A stretch of 64,000 nt of DNA from Sphingobium jiangsuense (GTDB lineage Bacteria > Pseudomonadota > Alphaproteobacteria > Sphingomonadales > Sphingomonadaceae). Each line of letters opens with the position of its first letter. Within the stretch, counting starts at the first letter, position 1. The stretch is from assembly GCF_014196495.1 (NCBI RefSeq), contig NZ_JACIDT010000007.1, positions 174,315 to 238,314 of the forward strand, given 5' to 3'. The notes below the pieces were generated by a model. The model was not told where the DNA came from. It saw only the letters and a list, made by a program, of their open reading frames with translations, and did no database searches. Below, one piece after another: positions 43,795-53,214 of the stretch. The position numbers and the translations under genes are program-made.

Positions 43795-44148
43795 TCAGGA
43801 AAAGGCGGACTCATAGTTTTCCGCCTTGAAACCGGCGATTCGCCGGTCGCCCAGATCGAGCACCGGCCGCTTGATCATCGACGGATTGGCCAGCATCAGG
43901 GCGACCGCCTTGTCGGCGTCGATATTTTCCCGGTCCGCGTCCGGCAGCTTGCGGAACGTCGTCCCGGCGCGGTTCAGCACCGTCTCCCACCCCAACTCCG
44001 CGACCCATCCACGCAGCCGGTCCGCGTCTATCCCGGCCTTCTTGTAATCGTGGAACTCATAGACGATTCCTTTGTCCTCCAGCCATTTGCGCGCTTTCTT
44101 GATCGTATCGCAATTGGGTATTCCATACAGGGTGGGCCGGTCCGCCAT
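43795..44148 (-). CDS. ArsC/Spx-family protein (YffB-like)
   Basis: This 117-residue thioredoxin-fold protein starts LYGIPNCDTIKKARKWLEDK, with Cys13 at the N-terminus of a helix. ANPSMIKRPVLDLGDRRIAG carries the conserved RP. True arsenate reductases have this cysteine plus further basic residues; YffB-like members have no proven arsenate activity. There are no other ars genes around, so this is probably not arsenic resistance. ATG 44148 is one of two nearby starts. Confidence 0.82.
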   Translation of the reverse strand: MADRPTLYGIPNCDTIKKARKWLEDKGIVYEFHDYKKAGIDADRLRGWVAELGWETVLNRAGTTFRKLPDADRENIDADKAVALMLANPSMIKRPVLDLGDRRIAGFKAENYESAFS

Positions 44149-44299
44149 GCGCATGTCCTCCGCTCAAAAACTGTCGAACAGGGTCCGCGCTATGCCCCGC
44201 CGCCCCGGCCGGAAGCAAGCCCTTCCTCGCCGGCCGCGCGCGGGACCGAATCGTTAGTGGGCGATTGTCAGGGAAAGGTCGCGCTGCTACAGGCCGCAC

Positions 44300-45004
44300 A
44301 TGGACCATTGCGCCACATGCTATGTAAGAAACCGGGCCATCTGCTCCGCGCTGGAAGTCGATGAGGTCACCGCGCTGGGCAGGATCGGACGGCACCATCG
44401 CCTCGTCCCCGGACAGACGCTGATCTGGGAGGGCGAGGATTCGATGCTCGTCGCCAATGTGATCGACGGCGTGCTGAAGCTTTCCACCTCGCTGAGCGAC
44501 GGGCGCGAGCAGATCGTCGGCGTGGTCTACCCTTCCGACTTCATCGGACGCCCGTTCGGCACGCGCGTCCAGCATAATGTGACCGCACTGACCGACGCGC
44601 ATGTCTGCACCTTCTCCAGCAGCGATTTCGAGCGGTTCGCGCGCGAGCACCCGGAGCTGGAGCACAAGCTGCTGGAGCGCACGCTGGGCGAGCTGGACCG
44701 CACCCGCCGCTGGCTGCTGCTGCTCGGCCGCATGACCGCGTCGGAAAAGCTCGCCAATTTCCTGCTCGACATGTCGGAGCGGCTGACGCCGGGCGGCAGT
44801 TGCGGCAACAGCCCGGCCGACGGCTTCGACCTGCCCTTCGGCCGCCAGCAGATCGCCGATATCCTAGGCCTCACCATCGAGACGGTGAGCCGCCGCCTCA
44901 ACGATTTCAAGGCGCAGAAGATCATCGCCGTCCCCAGCCGCCGCCGGATCGAAATCCTCGACCGCACCGCGCTCAGCGACATCGCCGCGAACGCCACGCT
45001 CTGA
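44300..45004 (+). CDS. fnrL: Oxygen-sensing Crp/Fnr family regulator (FnrL)
   Basis: This 234-residue regulator has cysteines at 4, 7, 15 and 103. C-x2-C-x7-C near the N-terminus plus a central cysteine is the cluster pattern of FnrL. The C-terminal HTH shows FGRQQIADILGLTIETVSRR with the ETVSR recognition helix that reads TTGAT half-sites. So it probably binds a [4Fe-4S] cluster and activates genes under low oxygen. A matching FNR box lies upstream of hemN at 47.0 kb. It stands alone, divergent from the ArsC-like gene. Confidence 0.9.
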   Translation: MDHCATCYVRNRAICSALEVDEVTALGRIGRHHRLVPGQTLIWEGEDSMLVANVIDGVLKLSTSLSDGREQIVGVVYPSDFIGRPFGTRVQHNVTALTDAHVCTFSSSDFERFAREHPELEHKLLERTLGELDRTRRWLLLLGRMTASEKLANFLLDMSERLTPGGSCGNSPADGFDLPFGRQQIADILGLTIETVSRRLNDFKAQKIIAVPSRRRIEILDRTALSDIAANATL

Positions 45005-45076
45005 ACGGGCGCGGGCGCGCCGTCGCCTGCGCCTTGGCGCAGGGGCTGAATAGCCGCTTTCGGCGTGATAAAGAAA

Positions 45077-45160
45077 CCGTTCGGGCTGAGCCTGTCGAAG
45101 CCCTGTCCTTGTTCTTGCCCCAAGAGAAAAGCAGCCCTTCGACAAGCTCAGGGCGAACGG
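45077..45160. repeat. 34-bp dispersed repeat, copy 2, with inverted arm
   Basis: 45077-45110 is identical to 18621-18654. CCCTTCGACAAGCTCAGGGC (45135-45154) is an inverted partner of GCCTGTCGAAG, so the whole can fold. It lies between fnrL and the riboswitch, in a 428-bp gap without genes. Confidence 0.75.
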
Positions 45161-45248
45161 AGGGGAGAGGTCTGCTATCCACCCACCTCGGTCGGCAGAC
45201 ATAATCCCTTGCCTTTCCGCTTCCTCGCCCTTAGGTAAAGCCCCGTCA

Positions 45249-45357
45249 TCTGGGGAGTAGCCAGCCGCGCGGGAAAGCGCGGGCCTGCGCGTCAACATAC
45301 TTGGTCGAGAGGCCATGGCGCACAGGGGACGGGCAACCGTTCGGGCGAGACCAATGG
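45249..45357 (+). ncRNA. yybP-ykoY manganese riboswitch
   Basis: The conserved blocks of the yybP-ykoY (Mn2+) aptamer appear in order: GGGGAGTAGCC (45252 on), TCAACATACTTGG, GCCATGGCGCA, and GGGCGAGACCAATGG (ending about 45357). A hairpin at 45362-45390 (GCATTTCCGCC against GGCGGGAAATGC) follows and may be the expression platform. The coding start of a UPF0016 exporter is 76 bp downstream, a standard pairing for this riboswitch. It should raise expression when manganese is high. Confidence 0.88.
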
Positions 45358-45432
45358 CACCGCATTTCCGCCTTGCCGGGCGGGAAATGCAGTGCCGTTG
45401 TCTTGTCGATCGCCCGGCCCGGAGACTGGATT

Positions 45433-46005
45433 TTGGAAGCCCTCTTCACCTCCACCGCCATCGTCGCCTTCGCCGAAATCGGCGACAAGACGCAATTGCT
45501 GGCGATCCTGCTCGCAACCCGGTTCAGGCGCCCGCTGCCCATCGTCGCGGGCATCTTCTTCGCGACGCTGGCCAATCATTTCCTCGCTGCCTTGGTGGGC
45601 GAGCAGGCCGCCGCCATTCTCGACGGGCAATGGTTCCGCTATCTGATCGCCCTCTCCTTCATCCTGATGGCGGGCTGGACGCTGATCCCCGACACGTTCG
45701 AGGAGGATGAGGACCGCAAGCCCCCGCGCTTCGGCGCGTTCCTCACCACGCTGATCGCCTTCTTCCTGGTGGAGATGGGCGACAAGACCCAGATCGCGAC
45801 CGTCGCGCTGGGCGCCCAGTTCCGCGACGTGCTGGCGGTGATGGCGGGCACGACCATCGGCATGATGATCGCCAATGTCCCGGCGGTGTTCCTCGGCAAC
45901 GAGTTGATAAAGCGCGTGCCGCTCAAGGTCGTGCGGATCGTCGCCGCGCTGCTGTTCCTCTTCATCGGCCTGTGGCTGCTGGCGCAGACCGCCGGCTGGC
46001 TCTGA
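45433..46005 (+). CDS. UPF0016/TMEM165-GDT1 family manganese exporter
   Basis: This 190-residue protein has six transmembrane helices in two repeats, each with the family signature: AEIGDKTQLLAILLA and VEMGDKTQIATVALG. Members export Mn2+ (and Ca2+). The start is a TTG at 45433 with GGAG eight bases before it; the open frame continues upstream through the riboswitch but that would not be translated. A strong terminator follows 15 bp after the stop. The upstream manganese riboswitch supports the metal. Confidence 0.92.
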   Translation: MEALFTSTAIVAFAEIGDKTQLLAILLATRFRRPLPIVAGIFFATLANHFLAALVGEQAAAILDGQWFRYLIALSFILMAGWTLIPDTFEEDEDRKPPRFGAFLTTLIAFFLVEMGDKTQIATVALGAQFRDVLAVMAGTTIGMMIANVPAVFLGNELIKRVPLKVVRIVAALLFLFIGLWLLAQTAGWL

Positions 46006-46019
46006 CCCCGCGCGCACGG

Positions 46020-46055
46020 AAAAGGCCGCCTTCCCCCACGGCAAGGCGGCCTTTT
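46020..46055 (+). terminator. Rho-independent terminator of the UPF0016 gene
   Basis: AAAAGGCCGCCTT-CCCCCACGGC-AAGGCGGCCTTTT (46020-46055): a 13-bp perfect stem with A and T runs, so it works from either strand. Confidence 0.9.
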
Positions 46056-46104
46056 CTCGCTGTCCGGACTCTGGGGCGGATCGTCATTCAGATGATGACG
46101 TGGC

Positions 46105-46240
46105 GGAGTCGCAGACGGCCGTAGGCCAACATAGCGGGTTTTTGCGACCCGGCGCGCAGCGACCTAAAGGGTCGTGAGCACCGGAAACGCAGAAAGCCGC
46201 TATTTGCAGCCCGTCAGCGCTGAAGCCGTAGGCGACCGTA
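46105..46240. repeat. Composite intergenic repeat, copy C (30-bp core)
   Basis: The core at 46154-46183 is identical to 24254-24283 and 25851-25880. The flanks GGAGTCGCAGACGGCCGTAG before and AACGCAGAAAGCCGCTATTT after match copy A closely over about 120 bp. It lies between the convergent UPF0016 gene and ompW. Confidence 0.85.
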
Positions 46241-46257
46241 GGTCAATGTCGGCCGTC

Positions 46258-46941
46258 CTAAAAGCGATAGCTGACCCCGGCGCTCAACACCCACGGATCG
46301 AGCTTGTGCCGCGTTTCCAGCACCTCCGTTCCGGCGGCGGTGAACCAGTGGGCGGTCGGCCGCACGAAATAGCGCTTGGCGTCGAGCGACAGGCCGAAGC
46401 CGCCGGTGCCCAGCGCCACATCGACGCCCGCCTGCACCACCGCGCCGACCTTGTCGTTCAGCCGCGCGCGCGGCAGGCCCAGCGCCTTCGTTGTCGCGCC
46501 GGATTTCTCGTCGATGAAGATGAAATAGGTCGGCCCCGCGCCGACATAGGGTTTGATCGCGCCGAGCGGCAGATGATATTTGAGCGTGACGGTCGCGGGC
46601 AATATCTTCGCGTCCGCGACCAGTTCCGTGCCCGGCAGCGCGCCCCGGCCGTCGACATCATGCTGCGTCAGGCAGCAGATGGTCTCCACCGACACATTGG
46701 GCGTGAGGAAATATTCGACCGCCAGCGTCGGCACCACATTGTCATTGGCCTTGCTCTGCGTGGCGGCGGGAATCCCGGCCGCGTTGTTCTCGACGCTCTT
46801 GATCTTGCCGTCGGGCAGGACCGCCGTGCCGAGCAGCTTCACCTGCCATTTCCCCTGTCCTTCCTGCGCCCGGACCCCGACGGGCACCCCTGCCAGCGCC
46901 AGCATCATGGCGCCGGCCGCCCATCCAAATTTTCTGTCCAT
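46258..46941 (-). CDS. ompW: OmpW family outer membrane protein
   Basis: This 227-residue protein has a signal peptide (MMLALAGVPVGVRAQ, cleavage near 25) and an eight-stranded beta-barrel. Family traits are GKWQVKLLGTAVLPD at the mature start, VPTLAVEYFLTPNVSVE, TVTLKYHLPLGAIKPYVGAG and a terminal phenylalanine in AGVSYRF. OmpW is a small hydrophobic-molecule channel, in enterics activated by FNR. ATG 46941 starts the signal peptide; the longer frame is not used. An FNR box lies about 104 bp upstream. Confidence 0.9.
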   Translation of the reverse strand: MDRKFGWAAGAMMLALAGVPVGVRAQEGQGKWQVKLLGTAVLPDGKIKSVENNAAGIPAATQSKANDNVVPTLAVEYFLTPNVSVETICCLTQHDVDGRGALPGTELVADAKILPATVTLKYHLPLGAIKPYVGAGPTYFIFIDEKSGATTKALGLPRARLNDKVGAVVQAGVDVALGTGGFGLSLDAKRYFVRPTAHWFTAAGTEVLETRHKLDPWVLSAGVSYRF

Positions 46942-47044
46942 GCCAAATCTCCCTATCGTTATGGCGTCTTCGCGGCTCGTGAGCCGCTGATCGCCAGCTA
47001 GGGAATGGCGGCCGGCGCTTCCTTGACCGGCGGCAACGCGGATT

Positions 47045-47058
47045 TTGATCTTCCTCAA
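47045..47058. promoter_or_regulatory. FNR/FnrL box between ompW and hemN
   Basis: TTGATCTTCCTCAA against TTGAT-N4-ATCAA: one mismatch. It is centred about 42 bp before the hemN ATG and about 110 bp before the ompW ATG. Both genes are FNR-regulated in other bacteria, and fnrL is encoded 2.0 kb away. Confidence 0.6.
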
Positions 47059-47093
47059 GGACGGGGGCGGGAAGAAGCGGCACATCGGGGGGC

Positions 47094-48413
47094 ATGTGGA
47101 CCCATTATCCAGAGCTTCTGCGACGGCCGGTGCCGCGCTACACCAGCTATCCCACGGCGGCGGATTTCGATGAAAGCGTCGGGGAGGACCAGTTCCGCGC
47201 CGCGCTGGATGAGGTGGCGCCCGGCACGCCGGTTTCCCTCTATGTGCACATCCCCTTTTGCGAGGAGATATGCTGGTATTGCGGCTGCAACACCGCGCGG
47301 TCCAACCGGCGCTCGCGCCTCGAAGCCTATCTCGACGCGCTGCACGAGGAAATCGCGATGGTCGCCGAGCATCTGGGCGGCCGGGGGCAGGTGGCGCGCA
47401 TCGCCTTCGGCGGGGGCAGCCCGAATGCGATAGAGCCGCTGGATTTCGTCCGCCTGCTCGGCGACATCATGGTCGCCTTCCACGCCGAAAACCCCCTGCT
47501 GTCGATAGAGATCGACCCGCGCCACGTCTCCGCCGGCTGGCTGAACGTGCTGCGCGCCGCCAGGGTGCGCTATGCCAGCATGGGCGTGCAGTCCTTCGAC
47601 CCGAAGGTGCAGGCGGCGATCGGCCGGGTGCAGCCCTGGCACCATATCGAGAGCCTGACCGGCTCGCTGCGCGAGGCGGGGGTGCAGTCGCTCAATTTCG
47701 ACCTGATGTACGGCCTGCCGCACCAGGACCGCGCCGTCCTGATGGAAACGCTGGAGCGCACGATCGACCTGTCGCCCGATCGCGTCGCGCTGTTCGGCTA
47801 TGCCCATGTGCCCCATCTGATCGCGCGCCAGCGGCGGATCGACGCCTCCGCCCTGCCGGACGAGAAGGAACGGTTCGAAATGGCGGAGATGGGCCATGAT
47901 TACCTCGTCGCCCATGGCTATCAGCCGGTGGGTTTCGACCATTTCGCCCGGCCCGGCGATCCGCTCGCCATCGCCGCGCAGGAGCATCGGCTGCACCGCA
48001 ATTTCCAGGGCTTCACCGATGACAGCGCGGGGCATCTGATCGGCCTCGGCGCCTCGGCGATCAGCCAGTTTCCTGGGCTTTACGCGCAGAATGCGAAGAA
48101 TGCGGGCGTCTATCGCACCGCCGTCGCCGCCGGGCGCTTCCCGGTCGAGCGCGGCATCGTGCGCAGCGCGGCCAGCCGTCGCTGCGGCGCGCTCATCAGC
48201 GACATACTCTGCCACGGCGACGGCGCCCTGCCGGACGACCTTTCCCCGGCCCAGACCGAGAGGCTCGAGGAATTCGAGCAGCGCGGGCTGATACGCATCG
48301 ACGCGGGGCGGATCCGCCTTGACCCCGACGCCCTGCCCTATGCGCGCACCATCGCGGCCATTTTCGACCCCCTGATGGTGCACAAGATCGGCGGCTTCAG
48401 CGCGCCGGTATAG
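47094..48413 (+). CDS. hemN: Oxygen-independent coproporphyrinogen III oxidase
   Basis: This 439-residue radical SAM enzyme decarboxylates coproporphyrinogen III in anaerobic haem synthesis. The cluster motif is CEEICWYCGC (Cys56, Cys60, Cys63), and PRYTSYPTAADF and GGGSPNAIEP are typical of true HemN, not of the HemW relatives. Length is normal. The FNR box just upstream implies induction at low oxygen by FnrL. Confidence 0.95.
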   Translation: MWTHYPELLRRPVPRYTSYPTAADFDESVGEDQFRAALDEVAPGTPVSLYVHIPFCEEICWYCGCNTARSNRRSRLEAYLDALHEEIAMVAEHLGGRGQVARIAFGGGSPNAIEPLDFVRLLGDIMVAFHAENPLLSIEIDPRHVSAGWLNVLRAARVRYASMGVQSFDPKVQAAIGRVQPWHHIESLTGSLREAGVQSLNFDLMYGLPHQDRAVLMETLERTIDLSPDRVALFGYAHVPHLIARQRRIDASALPDEKERFEMAEMGHDYLVAHGYQPVGFDHFARPGDPLAIAAQEHRLHRNFQGFTDDSAGHLIGLGASAISQFPGLYAQNAKNAGVYRTAVAAGRFPVERGIVRSAASRRCGALISDILCHGDGALPDDLSPAQTERLEEFEQRGLIRIDAGRIRLDPDALPYARTIAAIFDPLMVHKIGGFSAPV

Positions 48414-48534
48414 CCGGCGCCCGTCTGCCAAACAGGCCTCTACCCAGGCGCGCGCCAGCCGTGAAGAAGGCGCCTGCGGCAATGTCATGTCGTAGAGGCG
48501 CTTCCGCTAAATTCGGCGGTCCTGTAAAATTCAT

Positions 48535-48600
48535 ATGCAAATACTATGCGAGGCGCCTTTCCCGCGTCTCGAATTCAAATGCCCATATCGCCTAATTGAA
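48535..48600 (+). promoter_or_regulatory. kdp regulatory module, copy 1
   Basis: ATGCAAATACTATGCG (48535-48550), TCTCGAATT (48567-48575) and TAATTGAA (48593-48600). The same three blocks with the same 32-bp spacing between the first two recur at 56600-56664 after kdpE. It is 59 bp before the first small ORF of the kdp operon. I read it as the KdpE-controlled promoter; the surrounding 48414-48658 holds no gene. Confidence 0.65.
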
Positions 48601-48658
48601 CAACCGCAGACGTTTCGCGCCGCAGGTGTGGCGGCGGGCGTCCTGCGGGAGCAGAACC

Positions 48659-48742
48659 ATGCAGGATCTTATCTGGATCGGCGTCGCCCTCGCCCTGCTG
48701 GCGGCGGGCCTTGCCTATGTCCGCCTGTGCGAAGAGGCATGA
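48659..48742 (+). CDS. 27-residue membrane peptide at the head of the kdp operon
   Basis: MQDLIWIGVALALLAAGLAY then VRLCEEA, one transmembrane helix with a short charged tail. Small hydrophobic ORFs with the same ending (YVRxC) are common just before kdpF in proteobacteria. GCGGGAGCAGAACC supplies a possible ribosome site. It is 14 bp before kdpF and too short for most gene callers. Role unknown; it may stabilise the Kdp complex as KdpF does. Confidence 0.65.
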   Translation: MQDLIWIGVALALLAAGLAYVRLCEEA

Positions 48743-48756
48743 GGAGAGCGGCGCCC

Positions 48757-48846
48757 ATGACAATCGACCTATGGCTCGCGGGCGTCACCGCGATCGGCCT
48801 TCTCGTCTATCTCGTCGCCGTGCTCGCGCGGCCCGAACGCTTTTAG
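48757..48846 (+). CDS. kdpF: Potassium-transporting ATPase subunit KdpF
   Basis: This 29-residue single-helix peptide (MTIDLWLAGVTAIGLLVYLV...ARPERF) is KdpF, a stabilising subunit that sits beside KdpA. A GGAGAGCG site precedes the ATG, and kdpA starts 13 bp after the stop. The final LxRPExF is the family signature. Confidence 0.9.
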   Translation: MTIDLWLAGVTAIGLLVYLVAVLARPERF

Positions 48847-48858
48847 GGGGAGGCCGTC

Positions 48859-50562
48859 ATGACGATGGAAGGATGGCTTCTCATTCTCGCCTTCACCGGC
48901 CTTCTGATCGCGCTGGCAAAGCCGGTGGGACTCTGGCTCTTCGCGCTGTACGAAGGACGATCCACCCCGTTGCACCGGCTGCTCGGCCCGGTAGAGCGGG
49001 GTTTCTACCGCCTTTCCGGCATCGATCCGGAGGAGGAACAGGGCTGGCGCCGCTATGCGGTGCATATGCTGATCTTCAACGCGGTGCTGATGCTCTTCAC
49101 CTATGCGCTGCTGCGGCTTCAGGGCGTTTTGCCGCTCAATCCGTCCGGCCATGAGGGGACGAGCGCGCATCTGGCGTTCAACACCGCGATCAGCTTCACC
49201 ACCAACACCAACTGGCAGAGCTATGCTGGGGAATCGACCCTGTCGAACCTCAGCCAGATGCTGGGCCTTGCCATCCACAATTTCCTGTCGGCGGCGACCG
49301 GCATCGCACTCGCCTTCGCGCTGTTCCGGGGCTTCGCGCGGCGGAGCGCGGCGACCATCGGCAATTTCTGGGCGGACTGCACGCGCGTCACCCTCTATCT
49401 GCTGCTGCCGCTCTGCGTCGTCGTCGCGCTGTTCTACATCGCGAGCGGCGTGCCGCAGACGCTGGCCGGCTCGGTCGACGTGACAACGCTGGAAGGCGTG
49501 AAGCAGACGCTCGCGCTCGGTCCGGTCGCCGGTCAGGAAGCGATCAAGATGCTGGGCACCAATGGCGGCGGCTTCTTCAACGCCAACAGCGCCCATCCGT
49601 TCGAAAATCCGACGGCGCTGACCAATTTCGTGCAGATGCTCTCGATCCTCCTGATCGGCGCGGGCCTGACCTTCACCTTCGGCAAGGCGGTCGGCAATTC
49701 CCGGCAGGGCTGGGCGATCCTGGCCGCGATGATGATCCTCTTCCTCGCGGGCGCCACCATCACCTATTGGCAGGAAGCGGCGGGCAACCCCGTGCTGCAT
49801 GATCTGGGCGTCGCGGGCGGCAATATGGAGGGCAAGGAGGTGCGCTTCGGCATCGCCGCCTCCGCGCTGTTCTCGGTCGTCACCACGGCGGCGAGCTGCG
49901 GCGGGGTCAATGCGATGCACGACAGCTTCACGGCGATCGGCGGGCTTGTCCCGCTGTTCAACATGCAGCTTGGCGAGGTGGTGATCGGCGGGGTCGGCGC
50001 GGGGATATACGGCTTCCTGCTGTTCGCGATCCTCGCCGTGTTCGTCGCCGGGCTGATGGTGGGGCGCACGCCCGAATATGTCGGCAAGAAGATCGAGAGC
50101 CGCGAGGTGAAGCTCGCCGTGCTGGCGATCGCGGTGCTGCCGCTCGTCATCCTCGGCTTCACCGCGCTCGCCTCGGTGCTGCCCGCTGGCCTTGCCGGGC
50201 CGCTCAACAAGGGGCCGCACGGATTTTCCGAAATCCTCTACGCCTTCACCTCCGCGGTGGCGAACAACGGCTCGGCCTTTGCGGGCCTCAGCGCCAACAC
50301 GCCCTTCTACAACGGGCTGCTGGGCGTCGCGATGTGGATCGGCCGCTTCTTCATCATCGTGCCGATGCTGGCGATAGCGGGCAGCCTCGCCGCGAAGAAA
50401 TATACGCCGGAAACGGCGGGCAGCTTCCCGACCACCGGGCCGCTGTGGACCGGCCTGCTCGTCGGCATCATCCTGATTTTGGGCGGCCTCACCTTCCTGC
50501 CCGGCCTCGCCCTTGGTCCCGTCGCCGATCATCTCGCGATGATCCATGGCCAGCTTTTCTGA
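48859..50562 (+). CDS. kdpA: Potassium-transporting ATPase subunit KdpA
   Basis: This 567-residue channel-like subunit binds and conducts K+. Its four selectivity-filter loops are [26 protein letters not shown] and NNGSAFAG. Ten transmembrane helices are visible, and length is normal (about 557-590). Second structural gene of kdpFABC. Confidence 0.96.
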   Translation: MTMEGWLLILAFTGLLIALAKPVGLWLFALYEGRSTPLHRLLGPVERGFYRLSGIDPEEEQGWRRYAVHMLIFNAVLMLFTYALLRLQGVLPLNPSGHEGTSAHLAFNTAISFTTNTNWQSYAGESTLSNLSQMLGLAIHNFLSAATGIALAFALFRGFARRSAATIGNFWADCTRVTLYLLLPLCVVVALFYIASGVPQTLAGSVDVTTLEGVKQTLALGPVAGQEAIKMLGTNGGGFFNANSAHPFENPTALTNFVQMLSILLIGAGLTFTFGKAVGNSRQGWAILAAMMILFLAGATITYWQEAAGNPVLHDLGVAGGNMEGKEVRFGIAASALFSVVTTAASCGGVNAMHDSFTAIGGLVPLFNMQLGEVVIGGVGAGIYGFLLFAILAVFVAGLMVGRTPEYVGKKIESREVKLAVLAIAVLPLVILGFTALASVLPAGLAGPLNKGPHGFSEILYAFTSAVANNGSAFAGLSANTPFYNGLLGVAMWIGRFFIIVPMLAIAGSLAAKKYTPETAGSFPTTGPLWTGLLVGIILILGGLTFLPGLALGPVADHLAMIHGQLF

Positions 50563-50574
50563 GGAACCCCGCAC

Positions 50575-52611
50575 ATGGCTCGTTCCACGCAAAAATCCCT
50601 GTTCACGGCCGACCTGATCCTTCCCGCCTGTCGAGACGCCTTCCACAAGCTCGACCCGCGGGAGCTGATCCGCAACCCGGTGATGTTCACCACCGCGACG
50701 GTCGCGCTGCTGCTGACCCTGCTGCTCCTGATCGGTCGGGACGGCCTTGCCCCCGGCTTCAAGCTGCAGCTGGTGGTCTGGTTATGGCTCACGGTCCTCT
50801 TCGGCACCTTCGCCGAGGCGCTGGCCGAGGGGCGCGGCAAGGCGCAGGCGGCCTCGCTGCGCGCGACGAGGGCGGAGCTGACCGCCAGACGCCTGAAGGG
50901 CGGCGGCGACGCCTATGAAACCGTGCCCGCCAGCGCGCTCCGCGCCGGGGATGTGGTGCTGGTGGAAACCGGCGACCTCATCCCCTCCGACGGCGAGGTG
51001 GTGGAAGGCGTCGCCTCCGTCAACGAGGCCGCGATCACCGGCGAGAGCGCGCCGGTGATCCGCGAGGCGGGCGGGGACCGGTCCGCGGTGACGGCGGGCA
51101 CGCGCGTCCTGTCCGACCGCATCCGCGTGCGGGTGACGGTCAATCCGGGGCAAGGCTTCCTCGACCGGATGATCGCGCTGGTCGAAGGCGCGGAGCGGCA
51201 AAAGACGCCCAATGAGATCGCGCTGACGCTGCTGCTGGTCGGCCTCACCATCATCTTCCTGATCGCGGTGGGCACGATACCGGGCTTCGCCAGCTATGCG
51301 GGCGGCAGCGTGCCGGTGGCGATCCTCGCCGCGCTGCTCATCACCCTCATCCCCACGACCATCGCGGCCCTGCTGTCGGCGATCGGCATTGCGGGCATGG
51401 ACCGGCTCGTCCGCTTCAACGTGCTGGCCAAATCCGGTCGCGCGGTCGAGGCGGCGGGCGATGTCGATGTGCTGCTGCTCGACAAGACCGGCACCATCAC
51501 CGTGGGCGACCGGCAGGCGACCGAGTTCCGCCCGGTGGGCGGCACCTCCGCCGCCGCGCTGGCGGAGGCCGCGCTGCTGGCGAGCCTTGCCGACGAAACG
51601 CCGGAAGGCCGCTCCATCGTCCAGCTCGCGCGGGAGACGTTCGGCTGCGCGGGGGTGGCCTTGCCCGATGATGCGCGGATCATCCCCTTCACCGCCCAGA
51701 CCCGCCTGTCCGGCGTCGGCATCCATGGCTCCGTCATCCAGAAAGGCGCGGTCGATTCCATCCTCAAGGCCAATCCCGGCGCGGGCGGGACGGCGGCGGC
51801 GACCGAGCTGCGCCGCATCACCGACGACATCGCGCGGGCGGGCGGCACGCCGCTGGCCGTGGCGAAGGACGGGCGGCTGCTGGGCGCGATCTTTCTCAAG
51901 GATATCGTCAAGGCGGGCATTCGCGAACGGTTCGGCGAGCTGCGGCAGATGGGCATCCGCACGGTGATGATCACCGGCGACAATCCGCTGACCGCCGCCT
52001 CCATCGCCGCCGAGGCGGGCGTCGACGATTTCCTCGCGCAGGCGACGCCGGAGGACAAGCTGGCCCTCATTCGCAAGGAACAGCAGGGCGGGCGCCTCGT
52101 CGCCATGTGCGGCGACGGCACCAACGACGCGCCTGCCCTCGCGCAGGCCGATGTCGGCGTGGCGATGAACACCGGCACGCAGGCCGCGCGCGAGGCGGGC
52201 AATATGGTCGATCTCGACAGCGATCCGACCAAGCTGATCGAGGTGGTGGGCCTCGGCAAGCAATTGCTGATGACGCGCGGCGCGCTCACCACCTTTTCGG
52301 TCGCCAATGACGTCGCCAAATATTTCGCGATCATCCCGGCGATGTTCGTCGCACTCTATCCGGGGCTGGCGGCGCTCAACATCATGGGGCTGGCGACGCC
52401 GCAGAGCGCGATCCTTTCCGCGATCATCTTCAACGCGCTCATCATCCCCTGCCTCGTGCCGCTGGCGCTGCGGGGCGTCACCTACCGCCCGATGGGGGCG
52501 GGTCCGCTGCTGGCGCGCAACCTCGCCCTCTATGGCCTTGGCGGCCTCGTCGCGCCCTTTATCGGCATCAAGCTCATCGATCTGGCCGTGAACGGCCTCG
52601 GCCTCGCCTGA
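50575..52611 (+). CDS. kdpB: Potassium-transporting ATPase ATP-binding subunit KdpB
   Basis: This 678-residue P-type ATPase has the phosphorylation site [13 protein letters not shown] (Asp303), [13 protein letters not shown] and ITGESAPV in the actuator domain, [20 protein letters not shown], and the hinge [20 protein letters not shown]. It powers uptake by KdpA. It starts 12 bp after kdpA. Confidence 0.97.
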   Translation: MARSTQKSLFTADLILPACRDAFHKLDPRELIRNPVMFTTATVALLLTLLLLIGRDGLAPGFKLQLVVWLWLTVLFGTFAEALAEGRGKAQAASLRATRAELTARRLKGGGDAYETVPASALRAGDVVLVETGDLIPSDGEVVEGVASVNEAAITGESAPVIREAGGDRSAVTAGTRVLSDRIRVRVTVNPGQGFLDRMIALVEGAERQKTPNEIALTLLLVGLTIIFLIAVGTIPGFASYAGGSVPVAILAALLITLIPTTIAALLSAIGIAGMDRLVRFNVLAKSGRAVEAAGDVDVLLLDKTGTITVGDRQATEFRPVGGTSAAALAEAALLASLADETPEGRSIVQLARETFGCAGVALPDDARIIPFTAQTRLSGVGIHGSVIQKGAVDSILKANPGAGGTAAATELRRITDDIARAGGTPLAVAKDGRLLGAIFLKDIVKAGIRERFGELRQMGIRTVMITGDNPLTAASIAAEAGVDDFLAQATPEDKLALIRKEQQGGRLVAMCGDGTNDAPALAQADVGVAMNTGTQAAREAGNMVDLDSDPTKLIEVVGLGKQLLMTRGALTTFSVANDVAKYFAIIPAMFVALYPGLAALNIMGLATPQSAILSAIIFNALIIPCLVPLALRGVTYRPMGAGPLLARNLALYGLGGLVAPFIGIKLIDLAVNGLGLA

Positions 52612-52623
52612 AGGAGACGAACC

Positions 52624-53214
52624 ATGAACAAGGATTTGCTGACCTCCCTGCGTCCCGCCTTCGTCATGACGCTGCTGTTCGCGCTGCTGCTCGGCATCGT
52701 CTATCCGCTGGCGCTGACCGGCATCGGCCAGGCGCTCTTCCCGTATCAGGCCAACGGCTCGCTGGTGCGCGAGGGGGAGAGAATCATCGGTTCGGCCGTC
52801 GCCGGGCAGGCTTTCACTTCGGATCGCTATTTCAACACGCGCCCTTCGGCGGCGGGCGGGGGCTATGACGGCCTTGCCTCCTCCGGCTCCAACCTCGGCC
52901 CGACCTCTCGGGCGCTGGCCGACCGGGTGAAGGGCGATGTGGAGAAATGGCAAGCGGTTGCACCGGGTCGCCCCGTCCCTCCCGATCTGGTGACATCCTC
53001 CGCCTCGGGGCTGGACCCCCATATCAGCCCCGAGGCGGCTTTCTATCAGGCGGACCGGGTGGCGCGGGCGCGCCGTCTCGACCCCGCGACCGTCCGCGCG
53101 CTGGTCGAGGACGGCATAGAGCGGCCGCTGCTCGGCTTCCTCGGCGAACCGCGCGTCAATCTGCTCGATCTCAATCGACGGCTGGACGCACTTCGCGCTA
53201 AACCGGTGACGTGA
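52624..53214 (+). CDS. kdpC: Potassium-transporting ATPase subunit KdpC
   Basis: This 196-residue subunit has one N-terminal transmembrane helix (about 12-33, PAFVMTLLFALLLGIVYPLA) and a periplasmic domain with QANGSLVREGERIIGSAVAG, FNTRPSAAGGGYDGLASSGS and DPHISPEAAFYQADRVARAR. It stabilises the KdpAB complex. Its stop overlaps the kdpD start by 4 bp. Confidence 0.95.
   Translation: MNKDLLTSLRPAFVMTLLFALLLGIVYPLALTGIGQALFPYQANGSLVREGERIIGSAVAGQAFTSDRYFNTRPSAAGGGYDGLASSGSNLGPTSRALADRVKGDVEKWQAVAPGRPVPPDLVTSSASGLDPHISPEAAFYQADRVARARRLDPATVRALVEDGIERPLLGFLGEPRVNLLDLNRRLDALRAKPVT

Noticed and set aside
43795..44148. Arsenic resistance gene
   Set aside because: It is a YffB-like protein without other ars genes or the extra active-site residues of true arsenate reductases.
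44527..45123. 198-codon minus-strand frame over fnrL
   Set aside because: Ser/Arg-rich shadow of fnrL without motifs.
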